From Cyclobacterium qasimii M12-11B (GTDB lineage Bacteria > Bacteroidota > Bacteroidia > Cytophagales > Cyclobacteriaceae), in NCBI RefSeq assembly GCF_000427295.1, contig NZ_ATNM01000147.1, positions 97,452 through 161,451 on the forward strand: a stretch of 64,000 nucleotides of DNA, given 5' to 3'. The notes beneath the pieces were generated by a model. The model was not told the origin of the DNA. It ran no database searches and was given only the letters and a program-made list of their open reading frames with translations. Every line of letters begins with the position of its first letter. Position 1 is the stretch's first letter. Positions 47,349-55,969 of this stretch are shown here, in pieces. The position numbers were made by a program, and so were the translations under genes.

Positions 47349-48461
47349 TTAATTTTTTTTGCTGTTGAATTTTTTCCTTTTCTCTCTGTAAATTTTGTCC
47401 AGGTCACGTGTAAACTGATCCAATTCTATGGACACTGATTTAATATAGCCAACGTACTCCATAAGTTCTGATTTGTTAATGGCTTTACCGTCTTCCAACA
47501 ATTGTGTCAAACCTAGAAGACTTGTTACAGGTTTCCTCAAGACATGCGAAATGTCAAAGGAAATTTGTTCTAAGGCATTTCCAAATTCGATACGGTTATT
47601 GATATTTTGAAAAGAACCATACAGTAAGACAGACCCATCAGGCATCTTTTGTGGTTTTGCACTTATATAGTGCCAGTTGTACTCATTTTTTACCTTTACC
47701 CGATACTCAATACAGAATGGAGTTAGGGACAATAAAGAATCACTAAGACTTTTTTGAAAAGGCCCTATGTCGTCGGGATGAATCAATGAAAAACCCAATT
47801 CAGGAGATTTTGCCCATTCTTCAAAGTTGATGGTTGGGTGAAGAGCCTTCATTCCACTGCTTAAAAACTCGAAATTCAACTCACCATTTGGATCCATTTT
47901 TAGTTGAAAAATACCACCTGGAACATTGTCTGTTAACTTTTTAAGTTCAGATATATTGGTTTCTATTTTACTGTTTTGTTCTAAAAGTAATTTGCGGGTA
48001 TTGAGGTAATCCATTGCTTTTTTGGCCAATATTTGCAAGGCCTTCTTATGGTTGGAAGAGATACTTCTTGGCCGATTATCAAGCACACATAAGGTGCCCA
48101 AGACATTGCCATTAGGAGTCTCTAGTGGTGCGCCCGCATAGAAGCGTATTTTTGGTTCACCAATTACAAAAGGATTGTTCTTAAAGCGTAAATCTTTAGT
48201 TGAATCCCGTACCACCAATACTTCTTTAGGCTTATGCAAGGCATGTTGACAAAAAGAATCTTTACGTTTGGTTTCACTAATGCCCAATCCCGAATTCACC
48301 ATAAGCCATTGGCGGTCCTTATCGATAATTGTGATTAAAGAAATGGGAACATTACAAATCAAAGAGGCAATTTTAGCTAATTCATCTAGTTCCTTTTCTG
48401 GAGGAGAACCCATAATATGGTATGATCTAAGTTCTTTTAGTCTTGCCGTTTCATCTGCCAT
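47349..48461 (-). CDS. GAF-PAS sensor protein ending in a DHp helix (no ATPase domain)
   Basis: 370 residues. GAF domain about residues 15-160 (ELDELAKIASLICNVPISLITIIDKDRQWLMVNSGLG ... DSFCQHAL ... VLGTLCVLDNRPRSI), a short coiled coil (LLLEQNSKIETNISELKKL), a PAS domain about 175-290 (VPGGIFQLKMD ... FSLIHPDDIGPFQ ... WHYISAKPQ), then a histidine-containing DHp segment ISFDISHVLRKPVTSLLGLTQLL. The protein ends about 60 residues later with no N, G1 or G2 box, so it is not a self-sufficient histidine kinase. It may be a phosphotransfer protein, or depend on a separate ATPase. Nearest neighbours give no clue. Confidence 0.8.
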   Translation of the reverse strand: MADETARLKELRSYHIMGSPPEKELDELAKIASLICNVPISLITIIDKDRQWLMVNSGLGISETKRKDSFCQHALHKPKEVLVVRDSTKDLRFKNNPFVIGEPKIRFYAGAPLETPNGNVLGTLCVLDNRPRSISSNHKKALQILAKKAMDYLNTRKLLLEQNSKIETNISELKKLTDNVPGGIFQLKMDPNGELNFEFLSSGMKALHPTINFEEWAKSPELGFSLIHPDDIGPFQKSLSDSLLSLTPFCIEYRVKVKNEYNWHYISAKPQKMPDGSVLLYGSFQNINNRIEFGNALEQISFDISHVLRKPVTSLLGLTQLLEDGKAINKSELMEYVGYIKSVSIELDQFTRDLDKIYREKRKKFNSKKN

Positions 48462-48910
48462 TTTTAATCTTTTGAAGAAGCTGGTTATAAATTACTTAAG
48501 GAAACATCTAATGATAAAAGTTAAAAAATAAATATTGAAAGGAGATTGCTTAATACTTCTTTGGTTTCGGATCCTTCGATATTTACAATATATAATTCTG
48601 ATTTTAAAATTCAAAGAAATGAATCAAATCACTCGTAAATATTACTTTATCAACGTTTTACCATCAATGAATATACAATTATAACTAATTGTTTCATAGT
48701 AAAATGTCGATAATTAGTTTTCATATCTTTAGGGTATTAACCCTGGCTTAAGATTCAAAATATAGTAAACAGCATTAGCTCAAAAATTCAAATCGTTAGT
48801 GAACCTGCCATCCTAATTTGGTTAGAAAATTAAATGTTTCACAACGGTTATAGCTGAAATAATATTCTTTTATAGGTTATTGTTGGAATAGATGCTTAAT
48901 TTTAAACATC
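48462..48910. other. Intergenic region
   Basis: About 450 AT-rich bases between a leftward sensor gene and a rightward glycosyltransferase. I see no ORF, RNA gene, repeat or clear operator; it should hold two divergent promoters. Confidence 0.5.
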
Positions 48911-49558
48911 ATGTGCCCAAAACCTCAAGTTTCTGTATTAATTTCCAGTTACAACACTCCTTTTTATAAGTTGGAAAGGGCAATAAACTCTGTGCTCAAC
49001 CAAAGCTTTCAGGATTTTGATATTGTTCTTGTAGATGATGGTTCTCACAATGACCCAGAAAATAAATTGATTGACTTTTGCCGGCTTCATGAAACCAAGT
49101 TGACCTATATAAGGAAAATCAACGAAGGTCAGTCTCAAGCCATAAATAAAGCTGTGCTTTGGAGTGAAGGTAAGTACATTGCTATACTAGATGCTGATGA
49201 TGAATATCTTCCTAATCACATTGAATCTTGTATCGATCAGATGAAATCTTATGATCTTATTGCTTCGAAAACTTTCACAGTGACAAATAAGCCCGAAGAT
49301 TTTTTTGTAAGAGACAGGTATGATTGGAAAAAAACCATCCACGTGGATGATTGTATTCTTTTTGCTACCCTGTTTGGTAAAAGAAAAGTATTTAAAAAAA
49401 TCAAGTTCAAAGATGGTTATGGGGCCGATGCAGCATTCTATGAACAGGCAAAGGAATTATATACGGTGGGTAAGGTGGATCTCAGGACCTATGTTTACTA
49501 TAGAAATAATCCTGAAAGCACTTGTGAAAAAATAAAATCAAAGTATGCAACGGATTAG
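48911..49558 (+). CDS. Glycosyltransferase family 2 protein
   Basis: 215 residues. GT-A fold with PQVSVLISSYNTPFYKLERAINSVLNQSFQDFDIVLVDDGS (the nucleotide-binding DDGS) and the metal motif AILDADDEYLPNHIESCI (DxDD). It is short, so it is close to the minimal catalytic domain. It would transfer a sugar to a polysaccharide or protein. It has no polysaccharide neighbours; it stands alone with a long AT-rich upstream region, so its product is unknown. Confidence 0.85.
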   Translation: MCPKPQVSVLISSYNTPFYKLERAINSVLNQSFQDFDIVLVDDGSHNDPENKLIDFCRLHETKLTYIRKINEGQSQAINKAVLWSEGKYIAILDADDEYLPNHIESCIDQMKSYDLIASKTFTVTNKPEDFFVRDRYDWKKTIHVDDCILFATLFGKRKVFKKIKFKDGYGADAAFYEQAKELYTVGKVDLRTYVYYRNNPESTCEKIKSKYATD

Positions 49559-49664
49559 CTATGGTGGCACCAATTGTGTACCAGCTCCATACAATTCAGT
49601 AAAAGTTTGCAAATAAAAGGCATGCATTATAACCGTACCTTCGAAAAAATCGAACAATAGAACA

Positions 49665-51590
49665 ATGGCATCTAATACAGAAGAGAACTCATGTTGCGAA
49701 ATGCATAATCATTCTCAGTCATCAAAAAACACTTTTTTTGATTCACCATGGATACTTAGTTTATTTAGTTTTATTCTTTTAATTATAGCCATTTCTGGAG
49801 AGAGCATGCTGCCTTTCCAAATTATTGGAATTAATGGCTGGCTCTTCGTTTACCTTTTGGCCTATTATTTTGTAGGCTTTCCAGTGTTACGCACAGCATG
49901 GAAATTGATCCGACAAGGGGATGTGTTTACGGAATTTTTCCTGATGGGTATTGCTACCATTGGGGCTTTCGCTATTGGTGAATATCCAGAGGCAGTGGTT
50001 GTTATGCTTTTTTACACGATCGGAGAACTGCTTCAAGACCGTGCTGTCAGTAAAGCCAAAGGCAATATTCAAGCCCTACTGGATATTAGACCCGATAGTG
50101 CACGAGTGATTAGAGATGAGGCCTCGACTTTGGTCAAACCAGAGTCTGTGGATACCGGAGAAATTATAGAAGTAAGGGCTGGAGAAAAGGTGCCTTTGGA
50201 TGCAATACTTTTAAGTGAAAGCGGAACGTTTAATACGGCTGCCATTTCAGGGGAGAGTATGCCAGCAGAAATCAGTGAGGGAGAGGAGGTCTTGGCAGGG
50301 ATGGTAAACATTCAGGACTTGATTACCTTACGTGTATTGAGGCCATTCGCGGAGAGTTCCCTACAAAAGATCATTTTAACCGTTCAGGAGGCCACGGCCA
50401 AGAAAGCTAAAACAGAAAAATTTATTCGAAAATTTGCTAAGGTATATACACCGATTGTTACTTATTTGGCCCTGGCCTTGGTTATACTTCCTTATTTTAT
50501 TGTAACAGATTACTCCTTTAGTGAATGGTTGTACAGGGCTTTGGTGTTTTTGGTTATTTCCTGTCCATGCGCCTTAGTCATCTCCATTCCCTTGGGATAT
50601 TTTGGAGGAATAGGAGCAGCATCAAGAAAAGGGATTTTGTTTAAGGGTTCTAATTTTCTAGACCTTATCACCACCATTAATACAGTCGTATTTGACAAAA
50701 CAGGGACTTTAACCAAAGGGGTTTTTGCTGTCGAAAAAGTGGAAACGATGCCAAATGCTAATCCGGAATGGCAACATTTGGCTGCTTCTCTGGAAGCCAA
50801 TACCAATCATCCCATTGGAAAAGCCATAGTGAAACATGCATCAGTGGAACCAAGTCCTGTGATTTCACTAAAAGAAATACCTGGTAAGGGATTAACGGGA
50901 GAGGTAAAAAATAGGAGGGTGCTTGCTGGGAATAGGCTGCTAATGGAAGGTCATAAAATACAGGGTTTACCAAAAGAGACTTATCCCAATAAAACCATCA
51001 TTTATTGTGCAATTGATGGGGTGTTTTGTGGCTTTTTTGTCTTGGCTGATATGATTAAACCGGATGCAAAAGAAGCCTTTACCTCACTTAGAAAACTTGG
51101 AATTAAACGCTTAATGATTCTTTCAGGGGATAAAGTGGAGGTTGTCGAAGCCTTAGGTAAGGAACTAAAAGCCGATGAAGCCATCGGCGGAATGCTACCA
51201 GAGGAAAAGCTTGCCATAATTGAAACGTTGAAGGAAGACCCGAGCAATGTGATTGCTTTTGTCGGAGATGGGATAAATGATGCTCCTTCCATTGCTGCAG
51301 CGGATGTAGGAATTGGAATGGGGGGAATGGGAAGTGATCTGGCCATAGAGACAGCGGATGTAATTATTCAAACAGATCATCCTTCCAAAGTAGCTTTGGC
51401 TTTTAGAATAGGAAAGGCAACCAAAAGAATCGTTTGGCAAAATATAAGCCTTGCCTTTGCTGTGAAATTTCTGGTATTGGCTTTAGGAGCAGCAGGGATG
51501 GCCGGAATGTGGGAAGCCGTATTTGCTGACGTTGGTGTGGCTTTACTTGCCATTCTGAATGCAATTAGAATCAATTATTTATTCAAATAA
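49665..51590 (+). CDS. Heavy-metal translocating P-type ATPase (P1B, ZntA-like)
   Basis: 641 residues. The actuator TGES loop is AAISGESMPAE, the metal-binding CPC is VISCPCALVISIPLG in transmembrane segment 6, the phosphorylation site VVFDKTGTLTKG, the HP motif ANTNHPIGKAIV and the hinge VGDGINDAPS. Eight membrane segments fit. There is no N-terminal HMA domain; instead the tail starts MASNTEENSCCEMHNHSQSS, with Cys-Cys and His residues that may bind metal. Sequence of the CPC and TM6-8 fits zinc/cadmium/lead exporters. A PNPOx-like gene follows 8 bases later. Confidence 0.92.
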   Translation: MASNTEENSCCEMHNHSQSSKNTFFDSPWILSLFSFILLIIAISGESMLPFQIIGINGWLFVYLLAYYFVGFPVLRTAWKLIRQGDVFTEFFLMGIATIGAFAIGEYPEAVVVMLFYTIGELLQDRAVSKAKGNIQALLDIRPDSARVIRDEASTLVKPESVDTGEIIEVRAGEKVPLDAILLSESGTFNTAAISGESMPAEISEGEEVLAGMVNIQDLITLRVLRPFAESSLQKIILTVQEATAKKAKTEKFIRKFAKVYTPIVTYLALALVILPYFIVTDYSFSEWLYRALVFLVISCPCALVISIPLGYFGGIGAASRKGILFKGSNFLDLITTINTVVFDKTGTLTKGVFAVEKVETMPNANPEWQHLAASLEANTNHPIGKAIVKHASVEPSPVISLKEIPGKGLTGEVKNRRVLAGNRLLMEGHKIQGLPKETYPNKTIIYCAIDGVFCGFFVLADMIKPDAKEAFTSLRKLGIKRLMILSGDKVEVVEALGKELKADEAIGGMLPEEKLAIIETLKEDPSNVIAFVGDGINDAPSIAAADVGIGMGGMGSDLAIETADVIIQTDHPSKVALAFRIGKATKRIVWQNISLAFAVKFLVLALGAAGMAGMWEAVFADVGVALLAILNAIRINYLFK

Positions 51591-51598
51591 CAAACAGC

Positions 51599-52170
51599 AT
51601 GCTTTTCACTGCTTCATCTTCTCAAAAGGAAGTCTGGTCAATTATTAAAAATCACCTGCATCTGGGAGCTTCTGATCCTAAACACCCTTTTCATTTTGTA
51701 AACCTTTGTACCCTCGATGGGGATCAGCCAGACAGTAGGTATGTGGTTCTTCGTGAAGTAAATGCGGCCTTACAATTGTTTATTTATACCGATAGTCGAA
51801 GTGAAAAAATAGCTCAAATAAACAAAAACCCCAATGTTTCCCTGCTCTTTTACCATGCAGAAGAACGCTGTCAAGTTAAAATTAACGGGAAAGCTAACAT
51901 TGTTTCCAATACTGAAATCCACAAAGAACATTGGAAGAGTATCCAAAAAGATGCCCAAAAAGGCTATCAGTCTATTTTGGCACCTAAAACTACGGTTTCC
52001 CGACCAGAAGAAGGCTGGGAGCAGAAAAGTGATTTCCAAAGCAAGAATTTTTCAGTGATATCAATTTTACCTGATCAAATTGAATGCTTGCAACTTGATA
52101 GAAGAGGTCATTTAAGGATCGCTTTTGATAAAGTAAAAATAACTGGATTCCAGCTTGGTTGGTCCCTTGA
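51599..52170 (+). CDS. Pyridoxamine 5'-phosphate oxidase family protein (FMN-binding split barrel; frameshifted near the end)
   Basis: Starts MLFTASSSQKEVWSIIKNHLHLGAS. The FMN-binding split-barrel shows DSRYVVLREV, LFIYTDSRSEKIAQINKNPNVSLLFYH and QVKINGKANIV. The ORF as sequenced reads through to 52204 with an unnatural tail. Adding one A to the AAA run at 52130-52132 gives GHLRIAFDKSKNNWIPAWLVP and a stop at 52168-52170, matching the usual C-terminus of the family. About 191 residues. True PdxH activity is not established; many members bind FMN or heme. It follows the metal ATPase by 8 bases and may be transcribed with it. Confidence 0.8.
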
Positions 52171-52269
52171 CATTTTGACCATTTATATTGCCCGTTGGGC
52201 ATAAAGAATAAAATTGCTATCTTCATTGGATTAAATCCAGCAATAACATTTTCTAAAAATTTTATTTCC

Positions 52270-53226
52270 ATGCATAACAGAAGAGACTTTATCAAAAAGA
52301 CCGGATTGGCTACAGCCTTTTTAGGTTTAGGCCTTGGAGGGCAGGCTTTTTCATTGGCGCCCCGTGAGGAATTGTTCAAAATTTCATTGGCCCAATGGTC
52401 TGTCAACAGATTGCTTTTTTCTAAGCAAATGGACAATTTGGATTTTGCCATCCTCGCAAAGAAACACGGTATTTCTGCAGTAGAATATGTGAACCAGTTT
52501 TTTATGGACAAAGCCAAGGACACAAGTTATCTGAGAGAAATGAAAACCCGGGCAGAAGGCGAAGGCGTCACTTCTGTACTGATTATGTGTGACAATGAAG
52601 GAAAATTAGGAGCAAGGGATGCCTCTGAAAGAATGGAAACTGTTGAAAACCATAAAAAATGGGTAGAAGCGGCTAAATTTCTTGGATGCCACTCAATTAG
52701 GGTAAATGGATACTCTTTCGCCAGGTACAGTGCTGATAAGAAAGACTTTGCAGAATCCATGAAACTTGTGGGCGATGGCTTGCGAAACCTTTGTGAATTT
52801 GCAGACACAATGGGTATAAATGTAATGATTGAGAATCATGGTGGTTTTTCCAGCAATGCCAAGTGGCTTACTGGTGTAATGAAAGCAGCAGATCACCCAA
52901 GAGCAGGAACCTTACCAGATTTTGGTAACTTCTTGATGTATAGGGAAGAAGGAGAAAAAACCCTTTCTTACGATTCCTATAAAGGTGTAAAACAATTGAT
53001 GCCTTATGCCAAGGGAGTAAGTGTGAAACCTACTGTTTGGGATGGAAAAGGCAACCAATCTCCGTTGGATTATGAAAAAATGATGTCAATCGTTCTTAAA
53101 GCGGGTTACCATGGATATTGTGGTATTGAGCATGGAGAACAAGGGCGTATTTGGGAAAGCATTGTAGAAATACGTGAACAACTTGAGGCGACCGAGAAAG
53201 CGCTAAGAGGTTCTTTTTCAGTTTAA
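52270..53226 (+). CDS. Sugar phosphate isomerase/epimerase (xylose isomerase-like TIM barrel) with Tat signal
   Basis: Start at ATG 52270 (MHNRRDFIKKTGLATAFLGLGLGGQAFS): a twin-arginine signal with RRDFIKK. 318 residues. The TIM-barrel AP_endonuc_2 fold shows ISLAQWSVNRLLF, VMIENHGGFSSN, PDFGNFLMY and YCGIEHGEQG; the metal-binding Glu and His/Asp residues are in these. The Tat signal with a TIM barrel is a frequent Bacteroidota combination whose substrates are mostly unknown, often sugar derivatives. Ends in front of a terminator. Confidence 0.82.
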   Translation: MHNRRDFIKKTGLATAFLGLGLGGQAFSLAPREELFKISLAQWSVNRLLFSKQMDNLDFAILAKKHGISAVEYVNQFFMDKAKDTSYLREMKTRAEGEGVTSVLIMCDNEGKLGARDASERMETVENHKKWVEAAKFLGCHSIRVNGYSFARYSADKKDFAESMKLVGDGLRNLCEFADTMGINVMIENHGGFSSNAKWLTGVMKAADHPRAGTLPDFGNFLMYREEGEKTLSYDSYKGVKQLMPYAKGVSVKPTVWDGKGNQSPLDYEKMMSIVLKAGYHGYCGIEHGEQGRIWESIVEIREQLEATEKALRGSFSV

Positions 53227-53730
53227 AACTTTGAACCGCATCAAATAATTTGATGGATAATTATAATCCTCTGATTCCAGAAATCAGGGGATTTTTTTAT
53301 GGCTATAGCTGTTCCTTTTACCTGAGGTAGAGCAAAAAAACCTCACAAAGTACTTTTTATAGGGTACTAAGCTAGAAAAGGCTGTGGTAATCTACCTTAA
53401 CTGGAGTTTTTACAGCGATCTTCAATAAAAGCCCTATTAATCCTCCGATGAAGATTTTTTTTATGAGCTTAGGTCGATCTCAGCTCTTATTAGGATTAAT
53501 CGGGCCCCTAATGCCATGAACACGTTTATAAACAATATTACTACGCTTCTATATTAGAATATATTTTGTCTATTTAATGAAATATGATTATAATATGCAT
53601 TAAATACAGTGGTTTGATAGTAGTATGTTTTGTCAAATGACATTTTTATATGATTTTTAATACTGAAATATCTGTTGAATGTTTTAGGAACAGTATTATG
53701 CCTATTTTCTTTGATACAAGAAAATTATAA
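53227..53730. other. Intergenic region with a long imperfect hairpin
   Basis: About 500 bases without ORF. It holds the terminator at 53265-53298 and a larger inverted repeat: GCCCTATTAATCCT (53431-53444) with AGGATTAATCGGGC (53492-53505), one mismatch, enclosing a loop that itself has GAGCT/AGCTC. The rest, to the sulfatase start, is AT-rich. A small RNA or degenerate repeat is possible. Confidence 0.5.
53265..53298 (+). terminator. Rho-independent terminator
   Basis: AATCCTCTGATT (53265-53276) pairs with AATCAGGGGATT (53281-53292, with one G-T wobble), followed by a run of seven Ts. It follows the sugar epimerase-like gene by 39 bases. Confidence 0.85.
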
Positions 53731-55275
53731 ATGAAAAAAAACATGACCCAAAAGCGCTTATTTTATATACTATTCACAGCAATAATCTGCTCATGTGCTG
53801 AACAAAAAGCACCTTTACCAAACATTGTATTGATAATGGGGGATGATATTGGCTATTCTGATATTGGCGCTTATGGAGGAGAAATTGAAACACCTAATAT
53901 TAACCGCCTGGCAGATGGAGGTTTAAAGTTTACGACTTTTTACAACATGGCCAAATGCAACCCTACCAGATCAACCATGCTTACAGGCCTGTACAGCGGA
54001 GGGGAAGGAGCGGTGCATATAGGCAACCTGACCAAACAAGCAGGCTATACCAACATTATGAGCGGAAAAGAGCATTTTGATTCTTGGGTGCCCGAATATT
54101 GTAAAGCTGAAAATGTATTTGATCATTCCTTTTATTTCTGGGCCACAACAGAATACTTTTTACCTCCATCGGGAGCGTTCGAAAGGCCTTTTTACCTTGA
54201 AGGTAAAGAACTGTCGGCAGATGAAATTGAACATGAAAAATCGCCAATGTACAAAACTGATTTCATCACGGATTACGCTTTGAAATGGCTGGATGAAACC
54301 TTTCAAAAGGAAGATCCATTCTTTCTCTATTTACCATACCATGCCGCTCACTATCCCCTCCAGGCAAGACCTGAGGACATTGAAAAATACAGGGGAAAAT
54401 ACCTGAAAGGCTGGGATGTGCTCCGTCAAGAACGGTTTGATAGAATGGAAGAAATGGGTGTGTTCCCACAGGGGGCAAAATTAAGCCCACCGGAAAATAA
54501 CCTAAATAAGTCTCGGGGACCATTTTTAGAAGACTATACTGATTATTATGCATGGGATAGCCTGTCTGCCGAAAAAAAGGATTCTCTAGACTTGGAAATG
54601 GCTGTTTTTGCAGCCATAATTGACCGAATGGATCAGAATATTGGTCGGGTTTTGAAGAAGCTGGAAGACAACGGAAAGCTGGAAAATACCATCATCATGT
54701 ACCTCAATGACAATGGATCCTGCCCGTTTTATACCAATAAAATTCCCAATAAGGAGCCAGGTCCTGCGGATTCTTACTGGAGTTTGCGAACGAATTGGGC
54801 CATGTTGGGAAATACACCATTCCGTCAACACAAACAGTCAGGGCTTGAAGGAGGAAGCCATACGCCGTTTATCGCTTTCTGGCCAGGTAAGATTGCGCCC
54901 AATACCATCACTGAACAGGTTGGGCATGTGGTGGACATTGCGCCGACCTTTTTGGACCTGTTAAATATACAATATCCCGATTCAATCCAAGGGCATGCGA
55001 CTTTACCGTTGCATGGTAGTTCATTACTGCCGGTTTTCATGGGAGAGCAGCGCAGAGAGCCTGAATTCTTTATCTCAGGAATGGATAAATTCAGAATGTT
55101 TAGAAGTGGTGACTATAAAATTGTCCGAATGAATGGAGGAGAATGGGAATTGTACAACATGGCTACTGACCCATCTGAACTGGTGAATTTGGCCGCTAAC
55201 ATGCCAGAAAAAGTCAATGAATTGGCTATGAGCTATGCTTCAAGCCCAGTAGCATCCGGCAATGACCTCCCTTAA
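53731..55275 (+). CDS. Sulfatase (formylglycine-dependent, lipoprotein or exported)
   Basis: 514 residues. Signal MKKNMTQKRLFYILFTAIICSCAEQ, with a lipobox-like ICSC. The metal site NIVLIMGDDIGYSDIGAYGG and the modified Cys in CNPTRSTMLTGLYS (C-x-P-x-R, Cys converted to formylglycine by FGE/anSME) are characteristic of type I sulfatases. Later HAAHYPLQARPE and LNDNGSCPFY complete the active site. It probably removes sulfate from a marine-type polysaccharide such as an algal glycan, but no partner glycoside hydrolase or SusCD pair is nearby, so the substrate is open. Confidence 0.9.
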   Translation: MKKNMTQKRLFYILFTAIICSCAEQKAPLPNIVLIMGDDIGYSDIGAYGGEIETPNINRLADGGLKFTTFYNMAKCNPTRSTMLTGLYSGGEGAVHIGNLTKQAGYTNIMSGKEHFDSWVPEYCKAENVFDHSFYFWATTEYFLPPSGAFERPFYLEGKELSADEIEHEKSPMYKTDFITDYALKWLDETFQKEDPFFLYLPYHAAHYPLQARPEDIEKYRGKYLKGWDVLRQERFDRMEEMGVFPQGAKLSPPENNLNKSRGPFLEDYTDYYAWDSLSAEKKDSLDLEMAVFAAIIDRMDQNIGRVLKKLEDNGKLENTIIMYLNDNGSCPFYTNKIPNKEPGPADSYWSLRTNWAMLGNTPFRQHKQSGLEGGSHTPFIAFWPGKIAPNTITEQVGHVVDIAPTFLDLLNIQYPDSIQGHATLPLHGSSLLPVFMGEQRREPEFFISGMDKFRMFRSGDYKIVRMNGGEWELYNMATDPSELVNLAANMPEKVNELAMSYASSPVASGNDLP

Positions 55276-55307
55276 CCGTGGATTTTTGGTTGCTATAAAA
55301 TAAAAGA

Positions 55308-55337
55308 AGCCCTGATGCATTTAAAGGCAACAGGGCT
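55308..55337 (-). terminator. Hairpin terminator after the lut operon
   Basis: AGCCCTG (55308-55314) and CAGGGCT (55331-55337) form a 7-bp stem. On the minus strand it is followed by a T-rich stretch, 50 bases after the lutC stop; it also lies after the convergent sulfatase gene. Confidence 0.6.
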
Positions 55338-55387
55338 GACAAATTCTAATGGTGAATGCACTTATTGTTTTTCGATCAGAGATAAAA

Positions 55388-55969
55388 TTACTCCATCAAA
55401 AAAACCACCATACTTCTTGGCCCATGGGCGCCAATAATCAATGATTGTTCAATATCAGCAGTCTTGGAAGGGCCGGCCACAAAGACACCGTAACCTGAGT
55501 CGGCTACATTTATCTTTTGATACACTTCATGCATGTTTCCAAGCAATTTATCGATTTTCAGTAAGACGATTAAATGCTGGGCAATAAACGGCAAAGCCCG
55601 ATGAGCAATTTTGTCCTCAGGAAGCCAAATTGCTGCATTTTCTACTACTCCCCAATCACCCTCCAGGATGGCCACTTCTATATGTTCCAATTCATGTGGA
55701 TCTTGGACATTCTTGACATCAAAGTTCCCAGTGATTCCATCTACTAAAGACAATACCTGTTTGTCTGCGGTGAAGTTTTCTTGAAGATACGTTTGTATGG
55801 CTGCTTTTCCTTCTCCCGTTCTGGCTGTTCCGCCATTCAGCTTTATGCTGGACTGAAATTGTTCGATCAGGTTGTCTTCATAAGGATATTCCGGATGCTC
55901 CGGTAGAGGAAGCAAATCGGGTTTGTTCTTTTTTATAGCCGCTATTATGGCTTCTTTACTACTGTTCAT
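55388..55969 (-). CDS. lutC: Lactate utilisation protein C (LUD domain)
   Basis: Start at ATG 55969 (MNSSKEAIIAAIKKNKP), which overlaps the lutB stop as ATGA; the further upstream ATG at 55993 is inside lutB. The LUD domain has the short conserved segment FVAGPSKTADIEQSLIIGAHGPRSMVVFLME. It is the third subunit of the LutABC L-lactate oxidising complex. Cytoplasmic face of the membrane. Together with lutA and lutB the cluster oxidises lactate to pyruvate. Confidence 0.85.
   Translation of the reverse strand: MNSSKEAIIAAIKKNKPDLLPLPEHPEYPYEDNLIEQFQSSIKLNGGTARTGEGKAAIQTYLQENFTADKQVLSLVDGITGNFDVKNVQDPHELEHIEVAILEGDWGVVENAAIWLPEDKIAHRALPFIAQHLIVLLKIDKLLGNMHEVYQKINVADSGYGVFVAGPSKTADIEQSLIIGAHGPRSMVVFLME

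Noticed and set aside
3685..52132. Phase variation or programmed frameshifting as explanation of the broken genes
   Set aside because: Runs are short (3-8), hit essential enzymes, and always need one base. Slippery-sequence frameshifting with a downstream structure was not evident. Sequencing error is simpler.
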